Source: Staphylococcus simulans (lineage in GTDB: Bacteria; Bacillota; Bacilli; Staphylococcales; Staphylococcaceae). Taken from it: a stretch of 64,000 nucleotides of DNA. Shown here piece by piece: positions 48,277 to 56,150 of the stretch (position 1 is the stretch's first letter; each line of letters starts with the position of its first letter). The position numbers and the translations under genes were made by a program. A model generated the notes under the pieces. That model ran no database searches, was not told the DNA's origin, and was given only the letters and a program-made list of their open reading frames with translations. The stretch covers positions 62,001 through 126,000 of the forward strand of contig NZ_MRZJ01000001.1 of NCBI RefSeq assembly GCF_002994445.1, given 5' to 3'.

Positions 48277-49398
48277 ATGAAAGCAGTATTATTTGATGTT
48301 GATGGTGTATTTTTAAGTGAAGAAAGATGTTTTGACGTTTCTGCTTTGACTGTCTATGAAATGTTGATGAGTCAGCATTTCTTGAAGTTGATGCCGTCAG
48401 TTAAATTCAACACGATTAATGACAGTGAAATTAATCTTATTCGTCAAGTTGTGTTTGAGCAAGATCAGATTTTGAATGCGATGAAGTCGCGCGGATTGAA
48501 TTCTAACTGGGATATGTTGTTTATTGTGTTATCGATTCATTTGATTGATTTGCTTAAAACACTCTCAGCAGAAGACAGAGAAGCATTTTTAACGGCACAT
48601 CCTTTTACAGATGTCACGCTTCAAGAGGTTGGAGATTTAGTCTCAAAACAGCAAGTTGATTTTATTAAACCGCTGCATTTTATTGAAAATGCGGAATCTG
48701 GTAAAACTCAAATTTATCGTGATTTGCGCAATTATGCAGCAGAACAGCTAGATACAGAACATACAGAGCTGTTTGAAATCCGCAGTCCTTTATGGGAAAT
48801 TTCACAAGAGGTCTTCCAAGAATGGTATTTAGGCCATCGTTTATATCGCAAAGTAGAAGAAAAAACACCGAGAAGCGATTTTAAAACAGGTTATATCTAT
48901 CAAGAAGAAGAATTGGCTGATGCTAAAGAAATTCAAGGCTTGCTGAAAGATTTAGAAGAAGCGGGTTATAAACTAGCAGTAGCTACTGGCCGTCCTAGAA
49001 CAGAAACGCTCGTACCGTTTGAGGACAAAGGCTTCTTAAAGTACTTTGATGAATCGCATATCGTATCAGCTTCTGAAGTATTGAAAGCTGAAGAGCAGTT
49101 TCCTGAATTAAAACCTTTAGGCAAACCGAATCCGTTTTGCTATATTGCAGCATACAACGGTAATCAGCTAGATCAGTACCAAAATTATGCACAACAGCAA
49201 GATCAAGTATTCCGAGATGAAGAGATATACATAGTAGGAGATTCTCTCGCAGACTTATTCAGTGCAGAAACAACAGGTGCTACATTTATCGGAACGCTGA
49301 CAGGTTTAAAAGGTAAAGCAGCGCAATCAGAACTTGAAGCGCATCATGCAGATTATATTGTTGATAATGTCTTAGATATTCGTAAAATCATATTATAA
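48277..49398 (+). CDS. HAD-superfamily hydrolase with large cap
   Basis: A 373-aa haloacid-dehalogenase-fold protein. Motif I is VLFDVDGVFL at residues 4-13 (nucleophile and acid-base Asp), motif II Thr/Ser in VATGRPRTE near residue 240, motif IV in YIVGDSLADLFSAE near residue 325. About 200 residues between motif I and II form a large helical insertion, longer than in usual phosphatases. The frame runs up to 48196 but the ATG at 48277 follows GGTGGAG and places motif I at the start as expected. The substrate is unknown. Overlap of the open frame with the nagE hairpin is without meaning. Confidence 0.82.
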   Translation: MKAVLFDVDGVFLSEERCFDVSALTVYEMLMSQHFLKLMPSVKFNTINDSEINLIRQVVFEQDQILNAMKSRGLNSNWDMLFIVLSIHLIDLLKTLSAEDREAFLTAHPFTDVTLQEVGDLVSKQQVDFIKPLHFIENAESGKTQIYRDLRNYAAEQLDTEHTELFEIRSPLWEISQEVFQEWYLGHRLYRKVEEKTPRSDFKTGYIYQEEELADAKEIQGLLKDLEEAGYKLAVATGRPRTETLVPFEDKGFLKYFDESHIVSASEVLKAEEQFPELKPLGKPNPFCYIAAYNGNQLDQYQNYAQQQDQVFRDEEIYIVGDSLADLFSAETTGATFIGTLTGLKGKAAQSELEAHHADYIVDNVLDIRKIIL

Positions 49399-49416
49399 AA
49401 TACATCAAAATAAAAC

Positions 49417-49462
49417 GACCAGCAAACTTAGATATCAGAATCTGAGTCAGCTGGTCTTTATT
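49417..49462. terminator. Bidirectional terminator, HAD gene / serA
   Basis: GACCAGC (49417-49423) pairs with GCTGGTC (49450-49456), with an inner CTTAGAT/ATCTGAG stem. T-rich both sides. Confidence 0.75.
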
Positions 49463-49482
49463 TATGTGTTGCTTTTATAATT

Positions 49483-51075
49483 TTATTTGTTTAAGTCAAC
49501 GAATTGAATAGATTCAAATCCATCGATTTTGTAAAGTGCATCAATAACTTCTTCTGAGACAGGCATATCTACAGAGATAATCATCATGGCATTACCGCCT
49601 TGAGTTGTACGGCCTAAGTGCATTGAGGCAATGTTAATATCATATTCGCCTAAAATTTGACCTGTACGTCCTACAATACCTGGACGGTCTTGGTGATGGA
49701 TGACAAGTTGATATTTTTCAGGTTTGAAATCAACAGGGTAGTCATTGATTTGAACAATGCGCGCACCATAACCGTTTAAGACAGTTGCGCCGACAGTGAC
49801 TTTACGGTCTCTGTTGACCATTGTTAATTCAATGTAGTTGCTGAAAGAACGAGACTTCGCATCTTTTTCAACATTGTAAACTACATTTTGTTCGTTAAGA
49901 AGGAAGAGGGCATTGACTAAGTTGACACGATCGCCTAAGTCTTGAGATAAAATACCTTTAGCGATTGTACGTGTCAAAATGTTTGTATCTTCTTTAACCA
50001 ATTCCCCGCTGAATTTAATTTTTAATTCACGCGGTGCTTTGCCTAATAATTGAATACATACTTTGCCGACCATGTCGCAAAGGTTCAAGTATTCTTGAAG
50101 TTCTTCCGCTTCTTCTCCAAAAATCATTTTCGGCGCATTGACAGCGTGGCGCACATTGCCGGTATGGAAGAATTCTTCAATTTCATTCGAAACGGATACG
50201 GCTACTTTTTCTTGTGCTTCAACAGTAGATGCACCTAAGTGCGGTGTCACAACGATTTTATCATGTTTTGTTAAAGGTGAATCTGTAGCAGGTTCATTTT
50301 CGAATACATCAATGGCTGCACGTGCAATCAAACCATTATCTAATGCTTCAATCAACGCTTCTTCATCAATGATACCGCCGCGTGCTACGTTGATAATTTG
50401 AAGGTTAGGTTTAGCTTGAGCAAAGAATTCTTTGCCTATCATACCTTTTGTTTTCGGTGTCAACGGTGTATGCACAGTTACAAAGTCTGCTTTTTGTGCG
50501 ATTTCTTCCACTGTTGCACGTTCAATATCTAATTCTTTTGCTTTTTCAGCTGTTAAATAAGGGTCAAAAGCAATGATTTTCATACCGAAGCTTTTAGCAC
50601 GTTTAGCTACGCCTAAACCGATACGTCCTGTACCGATGATACCTAATGTTTTATGGTATAATTCTGTACCTTTAAATGATGAGCGGTTCCATTTGCCTGC
50701 TTTAAGTGATTGGTTGGCATCTGGAATTTGACGTGCCATGGCTAAAATCATAGCCATTGAGTGTTCTGTTGCTGAAATAGTATTGCCGTCAGGGGCGTTG
50801 ATTACCAACACACCGCGTTTTGTAGCTGCATCGCGATCGATATTGTCGACGCCGACACCAGCACGAGCAATAATTTTCAAGTTGTCAGCTGCTTCAATGA
50901 CTTCAGGTGTTACTTGTGTTTGGCTTCTTACAATAAGCCCATCATAGTCTTTGATTTTATCGATTAAAGCTTCAGGAGCAAGCCCTGTATCAATATCGAC
51001 TTCAAAGTCTGGATCATCTAAAAGTGTTTGCAAACCGTCTTTTGCGATTGGATCTGATACTAGAATTTTATACAT
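49483..51075 (-). CDS. serA: D-3-phosphoglycerate dehydrogenase
   Basis: Oxidises 3-phosphoglycerate to 3-phosphohydroxypyruvate, the first step of serine synthesis. The 530-aa type I enzyme has the NAD motif [16 protein letters not shown] near residue 145, catalytic Arg/Glu/His in NVARGGIID, and [10 protein letters not shown], then an ASB domain (about 315-450) and a C-terminal ACT domain ([21 protein letters not shown]) for serine sensing. It overlaps the preceding aminotransferase gene by 8 bases, so the two proteins are co-translated. Confidence 0.95.
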   Translation of the reverse strand: MYKILVSDPIAKDGLQTLLDDPDFEVDIDTGLAPEALIDKIKDYDGLIVRSQTQVTPEVIEAADNLKIIARAGVGVDNIDRDAATKRGVLVINAPDGNTISATEHSMAMILAMARQIPDANQSLKAGKWNRSSFKGTELYHKTLGIIGTGRIGLGVAKRAKSFGMKIIAFDPYLTAEKAKELDIERATVEEIAQKADFVTVHTPLTPKTKGMIGKEFFAQAKPNLQIINVARGGIIDEEALIEALDNGLIARAAIDVFENEPATDSPLTKHDKIVVTPHLGASTVEAQEKVAVSVSNEIEEFFHTGNVRHAVNAPKMIFGEEAEELQEYLNLCDMVGKVCIQLLGKAPRELKIKFSGELVKEDTNILTRTIAKGILSQDLGDRVNLVNALFLLNEQNVVYNVEKDAKSRSFSNYIELTMVNRDRKVTVGATVLNGYGARIVQINDYPVDFKPEKYQLVIHHQDRPGIVGRTGQILGEYDINIASMHLGRTTQGGNAMMIISVDMPVSEEVIDALYKIDGFESIQFVDLNK

Positions 51076-52225
51076 ATGCTTTTACCACCTCTAAGTATGC
51101 TGTAGTTCCTTTTCCGACATATGATTCGTGACGTAATTCAGAAAGGATAATTTCAAGTGCGCTGACACATTGTAAAATATCAGCTGTATCGATTTGTCCT
51201 AAATGACCGATACGAAGGATTTGGCCTTTTAATTTGCCTTGTCCGCCGGCGATTGTAATGTTGAAGCGGTTAAGTAATTCATTTTTGATTGTTGAAACTT
51301 CAGTAGGTGAAGTCGGTACAAATGCAGTTACTGTAGGAGATGCATATTCGTCTTTAACAAGTAAAGGCAAGTCTAAAGCTTTTAATGCAGCTCTTAAGCC
51401 GTCTCTGATAACATAATGACGTTGAATTACATTCTCAAAACCTTGTTCAGCAACAAAATCTGCATACGCAGCTACGCCTTTATAAAGGCTGACATTCGGT
51501 GTGAATGGTGTTGAATTGTTTTCTGCTGAAGCAATGTATTTATTAAAGTCTAAATAGAAACGCGGTGTTTTTACTTCAGCAAAACGTGCTTTTGCACGGT
51601 CTGAATATGCTGCAAATGCCAATCCTGGCGGTAGCATAATTGCTTTTTGGCTTCCTGAAACCAATACATCGATATGATCGCGTTCTAAGTCAGCATCTAC
51701 GGCACCGACACAACTTACACCGTCAACGACAAAATAAGTTTCCGGATAGTTTTCGTGCAATGCATGACCTAATTCGTGAATAGGGTGGAGTACTGATGTA
51801 GATGTTTCGCAATATTGACTATATACTGCAGTCACTTGTTCTGGCAGTGATTTTAAGAAATCAATAAAGGCATTCACATCAACTGCTTCTCCCCATGGGA
51901 CATCAAAGACATGAACGTTGTGGAAGTATGTTTGAGCAATTTGTTTGTAGCGATTGCCGAACGCTCCTGAAACAATGACAGCCACATGGTCATCTGGATT
52001 TAAGATATTGACCATACTTGCTTCAAGTGCGCTTGTACCGCTGGATGTAAAGATCATGACTTCGTTTTTGGAACCGAAAACAGGTTGCAGCCCTTTATAA
52101 GCTTTTTCAGCAATAGCTTCAAATTCTTTTGTGCGGTGACCAATCATCGGTTCTTGAATGACGCGTTGAATGCGTTCAGGAATTGGAGTTGGTCCGGGTG
52201 TTAATAACAATGGATGATGATACAT
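51068..52225 (-). CDS. Class V aminotransferase, serine/alanine-glyoxylate type
   Basis: A PLP enzyme of 385 aa. Landmarks are LLTPGPTPIPERI at the start, FTSSGTSALEA near residue 60, SCVGAVDADLE with the PLP-stacking Asp, and the Schiff-base lysine in VSGSQKAIMLPPGLAF near residue 194. This subfamily includes alanine/serine--glyoxylate transaminases and the protein once called soluble hydrogenase subunit. Its 8-base overlap with serA strongly suggests it supplies phosphoserine (the missing SerC step) or glycine/serine conversion. A CodY-like box and a cre-like site lie upstream. Confidence 0.87.
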   Translation of the reverse strand: MYHHPLLLTPGPTPIPERIQRVIQEPMIGHRTKEFEAIAEKAYKGLQPVFGSKNEVMIFTSSGTSALEASMVNILNPDDHVAVIVSGAFGNRYKQIAQTYFHNVHVFDVPWGEAVDVNAFIDFLKSLPEQVTAVYSQYCETSTSVLHPIHELGHALHENYPETYFVVDGVSCVGAVDADLERDHIDVLVSGSQKAIMLPPGLAFAAYSDRAKARFAEVKTPRFYLDFNKYIASAENNSTPFTPNVSLYKGVAAYADFVAEQGFENVIQRHYVIRDGLRAALKALDLPLLVKDEYASPTVTAFVPTSPTEVSTIKNELLNRFNITIAGGQGKLKGQILRIGHLGQIDTADILQCVSALEIILSELRHESYVGKGTTAYLEVVKAYV

Positions 52226-52264
52226 ATAGATTTCCCCCTAACGTAAGATTTCTTAATTTTATCA

Positions 52265-52279
52265 AATATTCTGAAAATA
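52265..52279. promoter_or_regulatory. CodY-like box upstream of aminotransferase-serA
   Basis: AATATTCTGAAAATA agrees with the CodY motif AATTTTCWGAAAATT at 13 of 15 positions, 40-54 bases upstream of the start codon on the minus strand. Confidence 0.6.
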
Positions 52280-52339
52280 AGAAAGGGTATTTCAGTGTTA
52301 TTTCACTGATTTTACGATAATTTAACAAAATATATGAAT

Positions 52340-52353
52340 TGTAAGCGTTTTTA
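52340..52353. promoter_or_regulatory. cre-like site upstream of aminotransferase-serA
   Basis: TGTAAGCGTTTTTA differs from the cre consensus at one fixed position (C to T at position 13). It lies 115 bases upstream of the gene. Confidence 0.4.
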
Positions 52354-52376
52354 AAGAAAAAATACTAAAAATAATT

Positions 52377-52397
52377 ACCCAACTCAAAAAGTTGGGT
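52377..52397 (-). terminator. Terminator of osmC
   Basis: ACCCAACT (52377-52384) pairs with AGTTGGGT (52390-52397), with A/T-rich sequence to the left supplying U in the minus-strand transcript. Confidence 0.75.
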
Positions 52398-52403
52398 AGA
52401 AGA

Positions 52404-52844
52404 TTATAAAATGTATGGTTCAATCTTGATGTCGACATTACCGCGAATAGAGTTAGAAATCATGCAATTGTTATCTGCGATTTTTAAAAGTTTATCTAAT
52501 CTCTTTTCGAGCGCTTCTTTTTGGGACGCTTCTACTGAGATTTTAGGCTGATGTTTGATTTGCTCCATTTTAAATTTACCATTGGTTAAAGAGGCTGTTC
52601 CAACCGATTCCTGGTTAATAGAAATGTCGTTGAAATGTGCACGTTCAAGCGTCGCAGCAAGTGAAATAATATAACAAGATGAAGCTGCTGCTACTAGCAT
52701 TTCATCTGGATTGGTTCCTTCTCCGACACCGCCAAGTGATGATGGAATAGAAATAGATTCATTAATCACATCGCCTTTAGCAAGGCCGACTTCATCTCTG
52801 CCGCCACTCCATTGCGTCGTAACTATAAAATCGTGGTTTGTCAT
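52404..52844 (-). CDS. OsmC-family peroxiredoxin-like protein
   Basis: A 146-aa OsmC/Ohr-fold protein. The family's cysteine pair is only partly visible: SSCYIISLAATLE near residue 56 holds one Cys, and NCMISNSIRGNVDI near residue 124 the second, so hydroperoxide reduction is plausible. It resembles the general SACOL1771-type OsmC of S. aureus. The frame extends to 52916 but ATG at 52844, behind GGAGGTC, is the better start. It is divergent from the glycerophosphodiesterase gene, 70 bases apart. Confidence 0.85.
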   Translation of the reverse strand: MTNHDFIVTTQWSGGRDEVGLAKGDVINESISIPSSLGGVGEGTNPDEMLVAAASSCYIISLAATLERAHFNDISINQESVGTASLTNGKFKMEQIKHQPKISVEASQKEALEKRLDKLLKIADNNCMISNSIRGNVDIKIEPYIL

Positions 52845-52914
52845 ATTTCTTTGACCTCCGTTTTGAATATGATAGATTAATTCTGAAACTAAAAATTGAT
52901 AAAGGGTGAATACC

Positions 52915-53664
52915 ATGGAAAAAGTAATCCCAAGCGAAGACTTGCAAGTTATTGCACATCGCGGATTTTCAATCGATTATCCCGAAAATACTTTATTAGC
53001 ATATAAAGCAGCACTCAGTGCACATGTAGATATGCTTGAAATTGATGTGCATTTAACAAAAGATCAGCAACTTGTTGTTATCCATGATGATAAAATAGAT
53101 AGAACCTCTAATGGATCAGGTTATGTAAAAGATTATACGCTAGATGAATTAAAAAGCTATGATTTCGGTTCATGGAAAGACAGTACATTTGCGGGTGCAC
53201 GTATTATGACATTTAAAGAAGTGGCACAACTTGTAAAACCCTATAAAACAACACTATTAATTGAAATCAAAAAGCCGAGCAAATATCCTAATATTGAAGA
53301 AATACTGCTAAAAGAAATAGAAGAAAATCGTTTGGATGCGGATAAAACAATTATTCAATCGTTTGATGATAAAAGTATTCAAAAAATAGCACAGTTAACA
53401 AACAAATTTAAATTAGGCGTGCTGCTGAGCAAGAAGAAATATCTATTTAGAATGCCGAACTTTAACAAGTTGGCTAAGTTTTGTGATTATGCGAACCCGA
53501 ATTTCGAATTGGTCAACAAAAAGTTTGTTGAAAGAGCACATATTCATAAATTAGAAGTAATGCCATATACAGTTAACGACATCAATGATATACGGAAATT
53601 AATCATTGATGGGGTAGACGGTATTATTACAGATGGTCCGAACTACTACTTTGATTTAGATTGA
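52915..53664 (+). CDS. Glycerophosphodiester phosphodiesterase
   Basis: Hydrolyses deacylated phospholipids to glycerol 3-phosphate and an alcohol. The GDPD barrel has AHRGFSIDYPENTLLAY near residue 14, the metal Glu and Asp in EIDVHLTKDQQLVVIHDDKIDRTSNG, and LLIEIKKPSK, all as in cytoplasmic UgpQ-type enzymes. There is no signal peptide, so it acts inside the cell. Length 249 aa. The ATG at 52915 follows AAAGGGTGA. The stop codon overlaps the -35 of the next promoter (53661). Confidence 0.9.
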   Translation: MEKVIPSEDLQVIAHRGFSIDYPENTLLAYKAALSAHVDMLEIDVHLTKDQQLVVIHDDKIDRTSNGSGYVKDYTLDELKSYDFGSWKDSTFAGARIMTFKEVAQLVKPYKTTLLIEIKKPSKYPNIEEILLKEIEENRLDADKTIIQSFDDKSIQKIAQLTNKFKLGVLLSKKKYLFRMPNFNKLAKFCDYANPNFELVNKKFVERAHIHKLEVMPYTVNDINDIRKLIIDGVDGIITDGPNYYFDLD

Positions 53665-53689
53665 AATCAAAACAACACAACTGTATAAT
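53661..53689 (+). promoter_or_regulatory. Promoter of the small-ORF locus
   Basis: TTGAAA (53661-53666), a 17-base spacer and TATAAT (53684-53689): a near-consensus sigma-A promoter with no large gene behind it. Its -35 overlaps the stop codon of the glycerophosphodiesterase gene. Confidence 0.75.
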
Positions 53690-53710
53690 TAAATTATCTA
53701 AAATGCAGAA

Positions 53711-53759
53711 GGGAAGGCAAGAGGGAACATCATGACTGTCATCAGCAACGGGCTTTCCT
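53711..53759 (+). promoter_or_regulatory. Stem-loop enclosing the translation start of the small-ORF locus
   Basis: GGGAAGGC (53711-53718) pairs with GCTTTCCT (53752-53759) over 8 bp (two G-U). The loop holds the GAGGGAA ribosome binding site and the ATG at 53732, which itself is in a small ATGAC/GTCAT hairpin. Such burial limits translation. Confidence 0.5.
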
Positions 53760-53779
53760 CAATTATTTATGAAACTTAA
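53732..53779 (+). CDS. 15-residue leader peptide, first ORF of the small locus
   Basis: MTVISNGLSSIIYET, read after a strong GAGGGAA ribosome binding site 5-6 bases upstream. It lies 40 bases after the promoter. Its stop codon overlaps the start of the 46-residue ORF in another frame (ATG at 53769 inside codons 13-14), the arrangement used for translational coupling. I do not recognise it; it could be a regulatory leader peptide. It may also be no more than a chance ORF. Confidence 0.45.
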   Translation: MTVISNGLSSIIYET

Positions 53780-53909
53780 TTTTGATATTCAACCATTGCA
53801 ACGTATCCGACAAATAGACAAAAGAGAATTGTTAAATTGGATTGTTGTGATAATCGGTGTAACCATTTATAGAGTGATTAAAAGGAAAAAAGCGCAGAAA
53901 ACGAAATAA
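53769..53909 (+). CDS. 46-residue cationic single-span membrane peptide
   Basis: A small protein with a polar N-terminal third (MKLNFDIQPLQRIRQIDKRE), one hydrophobic span (about residues 21-36, LLNWIVVIIGVTIYRVI) and a strongly basic tail (KRKKAQKTK). No good ribosome binding site precedes its ATG, but the start overlaps the 15-residue ORF, so it should be made by re-initiation. Size, topology and basic tail recall type I toxin peptides and small membrane stress proteins; there is no sequence match I can name. Transcription probably ends at the hairpin at 53951-54000. Confidence 0.55.
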   Translation: MKLNFDIQPLQRIRQIDKRELLNWIVVIIGVTIYRVIKRKKAQKTK

Positions 53910-53944
53910 GATTAAGTGGTTTGTTAATATTTAAGAAAATGAAA

Positions 53945-54451
53945 TTAAAAAGAACAAAAATAAAGGGGTTTGTGTGATTCAAACGCCTTTATTTTGTTCT
54001 TTTTGATAGGTTGCTTTTTAAAGTAATTATTGATGAGGTTGTAAGCCCAAGGCAAGTACTTGGTGAATCCATAGATGAATCCAAATAGTGCAAAAATAGC
54101 TTCACCATTATCAGTTGTGATTGAAAGCAAAGCTAAAGTGCAAATGAATACATAAACGTTAATAACAACTACCACAAATGCAAATTCTTTAATAACATTT
54201 TCTACGTTATCATTCTTAAAATACTGATAAGTCATGACGATGACAGAAAGTACAAAAGAAATACCAAGTGATAAAGACAACGCAAATCCAACATTAGCCA
54301 CAAATGAATCTATAATGACTTTTAGTATGGAGTGTTCAAAATAGCTTTTATTAAAATAGTCTCCCAAACTCGGCAATAATAAAAAACCTCCGGTGATATA
54401 CAACACAACAAGTAACATAATGAATCTATTATTTTTCAACCAATTCTTCAA
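53945..54451 (-). CDS. Four-span membrane protein of unknown function
   Basis: A 168-aa hydrophobic protein with about four membrane spans (residues 11-29, 43-75, 88-112 and 117-133) and a lysine-rich C-terminal end. The start is TTG at 54451 behind GGGAGAA. I do not recognise the family. The last 17 codons run through the terminator hairpin at 53951-54000, so the C-terminal residues (IKAFESHKPLYFCSF) are encoded by a terminator stem; this could mean the gene has been truncated or fused to a terminator. It is convergent with the small-ORF locus. Confidence 0.6.
   Translation of the reverse strand: MKNWLKNNRFIMLLVVLYITGGFLLLPSLGDYFNKSYFEHSILKVIIDSFVANVGFALSLSLGISFVLSVIVMTYQYFKNDNVENVIKEFAFVVVVINVYVFICTLALLSITTDNGEAIFALFGFIYGFTKYLPWAYNLINNYFKKQPIKKNKIKAFESHKPLYFCSF
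53951..54004. terminator. Bidirectional terminator inside the end of the membrane-protein gene
   Basis: A stem of about 20 bp (53951-53972 with 53980-54000), T-runs on both strands. It serves the small-ORF transcript on the plus strand and the membrane-protein gene on the minus strand. Confidence 0.8.
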
Positions 54452-54604
54452 TATTGATTTTCTCCCTTACATTAATAGTTTTATTATGCCGTAATTACAT
54501 CGATAAAACTAGGTTTTTCACAACACAAAAATGGAATAATCGGATACATGATGAATGTTAGAAGGTGAGGGATAAAGTTGTAGTAAAAAAGGGATAAAAC
54601 AAAA

Positions 54605-54639
54605 AATACTGCATCCTTGAAAACAAGGCATGCAGTATT
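54605..54639 (-). terminator. Terminator of rpsD
   Basis: AATACTGCAT (54605-54614) pairs with ATGCAGTATT (54630-54639) around an inner CTTG/CAAG stem; T-run on the minus strand. Confidence 0.88.
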
Positions 54640-54654
54640 GAAATAATAAATCTA

Positions 54655-55260
54655 TTATTTACCTGAGTAGTACTCAACGATAAGTTGTTCGTTGATTTCA
54701 GCTGGTAATTCGCTGCGTTCTGGAACACGTACGAAAGTACCTGATAATTTTTCTTCGTCGAATTCTAAGTATTCTGGTACGAAGTTGTTGATTTCTACAG
54801 ATTCAGCAATGATATCTAGTTTTTGAGATTTTTCTCTAACTGAGATCACTTGACCTGGTTTTAATGAGTATGATGGGATGTCTACGCGAGCGCCATCAAC
54901 TTCGATGTGACCGTGGTTTACTAATTGACGTGCTTGACGACGAGTACGTGCTAAACCTAAAGCATATACAACAGCGTCTAAACGACGTGCTAATAAACGC
55001 ATGAAGTTTTCACCGTGTACACCAGATTGTTTACCAGCAGCAAGGAATGTATTGTGGAATTGTCTTTCAGTTACGCCATATAAGTAACGTAATTTTTGTT
55101 TTTCACGTAATTGAATTGCATATTCTGATAATTTTTTTCTTTGGTTAGGACCATGTTGACCTGGTGCGTAAGGGCGTTTTTCTAATTCTTTACCAGTACC
55201 GCTTAATGAGATACCTAAACGACGAGATTTTTTCCAGTTTGAACCTCTGAATCGAGCCAT
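54655..55260 (-). CDS. rpsD: 30S ribosomal protein S4
   Basis: Primary 16S rRNA-binding protein that starts assembly of the small-subunit body and helps set translational accuracy. The 201-aa protein begins [31 protein letters not shown] and has an S4 RNA-binding domain (about 90-155, [44 protein letters not shown]). Zn-binding cysteines are absent, the usual state in staphylococci. GGAGGAG ribosome binding site. Stand-alone gene behind an autoregulatory leader to which S4 itself binds. Confidence 0.97.
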   Translation of the reverse strand: MARFRGSNWKKSRRLGISLSGTGKELEKRPYAPGQHGPNQRKKLSEYAIQLREKQKLRYLYGVTERQFHNTFLAAGKQSGVHGENFMRLLARRLDAVVYALGLARTRRQARQLVNHGHIEVDGARVDIPSYSLKPGQVISVREKSQKLDIIAESVEINNFVPEYLEFDEEKLSGTFVRVPERSELPAEINEQLIVEYYSGK

Positions 55261-55293
55261 GTTAAGACTCCTCCTTTTGTTTTTAGTTGTTAT

Positions 55294-55425
55294 GAAAAAA
55301 CAAAAAAGAGTGTTGTATACTTATTAAGATATGTTATTTTATGTGTCCTCGCCTCATAGCTCCGGTTACACGGCACGTCCGCATTGGGAATAACATAGCG
55401 CCTAATAATATACAACTGCTACTTT
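55294..55425 (-). promoter_or_regulatory. rpsD autoregulatory leader (S4 leader)
   Basis: On the minus strand a long-range stem GTTGTATATTATTA (about 55417-55404) pairs with TAATAAGTATACAAC (55326-55312), enclosing GC-rich stems of the kind known from Firmicute rpsD leaders. A U-rich stretch follows directly (complement of 55294-55311), so this can also act as a terminator. Excess S4 is expected to bind and reduce rpsD expression. Confidence 0.8.
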
Positions 55426-55445
55426 CGTTAATTCACACAAAGAGT

Positions 55446-55473
55446 ATTCTACCATTCTGGCAGATAAAGTCAA
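55446..55473 (-). promoter_or_regulatory. rpsD promoter
   Basis: On the minus strand TTGACT (complement of 55468-55473), 16-base spacer and TAGAAT (complement of 55446-55451) with TGG just before it, an extended -10. Confidence 0.75.
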
Positions 55474-55503
55474 GCTTTTATCTCTTTTTCTTCAAATAAA
55501 TAA

Positions 55504-55977
55504 TTATTTCACTGTTTGTGCAATTTGTTTTTCTAATACTTTCATTAATCGAATCAAGCCATCTTCATCTTCTTGTGAGAAGCGCGACTTGATCGGTGCA
55601 TCAATATCCAATAGTCCGATGACTTTATTGTCTTGATGCAGCGGAATAACAATTTCAGATTGGCTGCGTGCATCGCATGCAATATGACCAGGGAAAGCAT
55701 GTACATCATCCACACGCTGAACAATATCTTGTTGTGCGGAAGTACCGCATACGCCGCTGCCTAATTGAATAGGGGTACAAGCAGGACGGCCTTGGAAAGG
55801 ACCTAAAATAAGCTGGCCGTCTTCCATAAGATAGAAACCAATCCAATTGATGTCAGATAAATTTTCATTTAATAAAGCAGATGTGTTGCTGAGTAAAGTA
55901 ATTAAATAGCGCTCATCCGCATTCAAACCTTCTAATTGCTGAAGGATGGCGTTGTAATTTGTAGTATTGCTGCCCAT
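55504..55977 (-). CDS. Free methionine-(R)-sulfoxide reductase (GAF domain)
   Basis: Repairs free methionine R-sulfoxide. The 157-aa GAF-fold protein has three cysteines at Cys67 (GRPACTPI), Cys77 (GSGVCGTSA) and Cys101 (HIACDARSQSEIV); their spacings of 10 and 24 residues equal those of the three redox cysteines of E. coli YebR/fRMsr (84/94/118). The frame continues upstream to 56043; ATG at 55977 with a GAGGTC site is preferred. It is divergent from ezrA and upstream of rpsD but behind its promoter. Confidence 0.9.
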   Translation of the reverse strand: MGSNTTNYNAILQQLEGLNADERYLITLLSNTSALLNENLSDINWIGFYLMEDGQLILGPFQGRPACTPIQLGSGVCGTSAQQDIVQRVDDVHAFPGHIACDARSQSEIVIPLHQDNKVIGLLDIDAPIKSRFSQEDEDGLIRLMKVLEKQIAQTVK

Positions 55978-56092
55978 ATATAATTGACCTCTTTTCTCTC
56001 TTGCATTTTCCATATTATAATATGTTCTATTAAGAAACTTCAATTTAGAGTACTTTCATCAAAGTTTGTATAAAGAAACTTAATATTTTTAT

Positions 56093-56121
56093 TTTAATGA
56101 GACCCAAAATTACGCTATAAT
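56093..56121 (+). promoter_or_regulatory. ezrA promoter (candidate)
   Basis: TTTAAT (56093-56098), 17-base spacer, TATAAT (56116-56121). The -35 is weak, the -10 is consensus. Confidence 0.5.
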
Positions 56122-56150
56122 GAGAAGTGATTAAATAGGAGGAGAAAACA

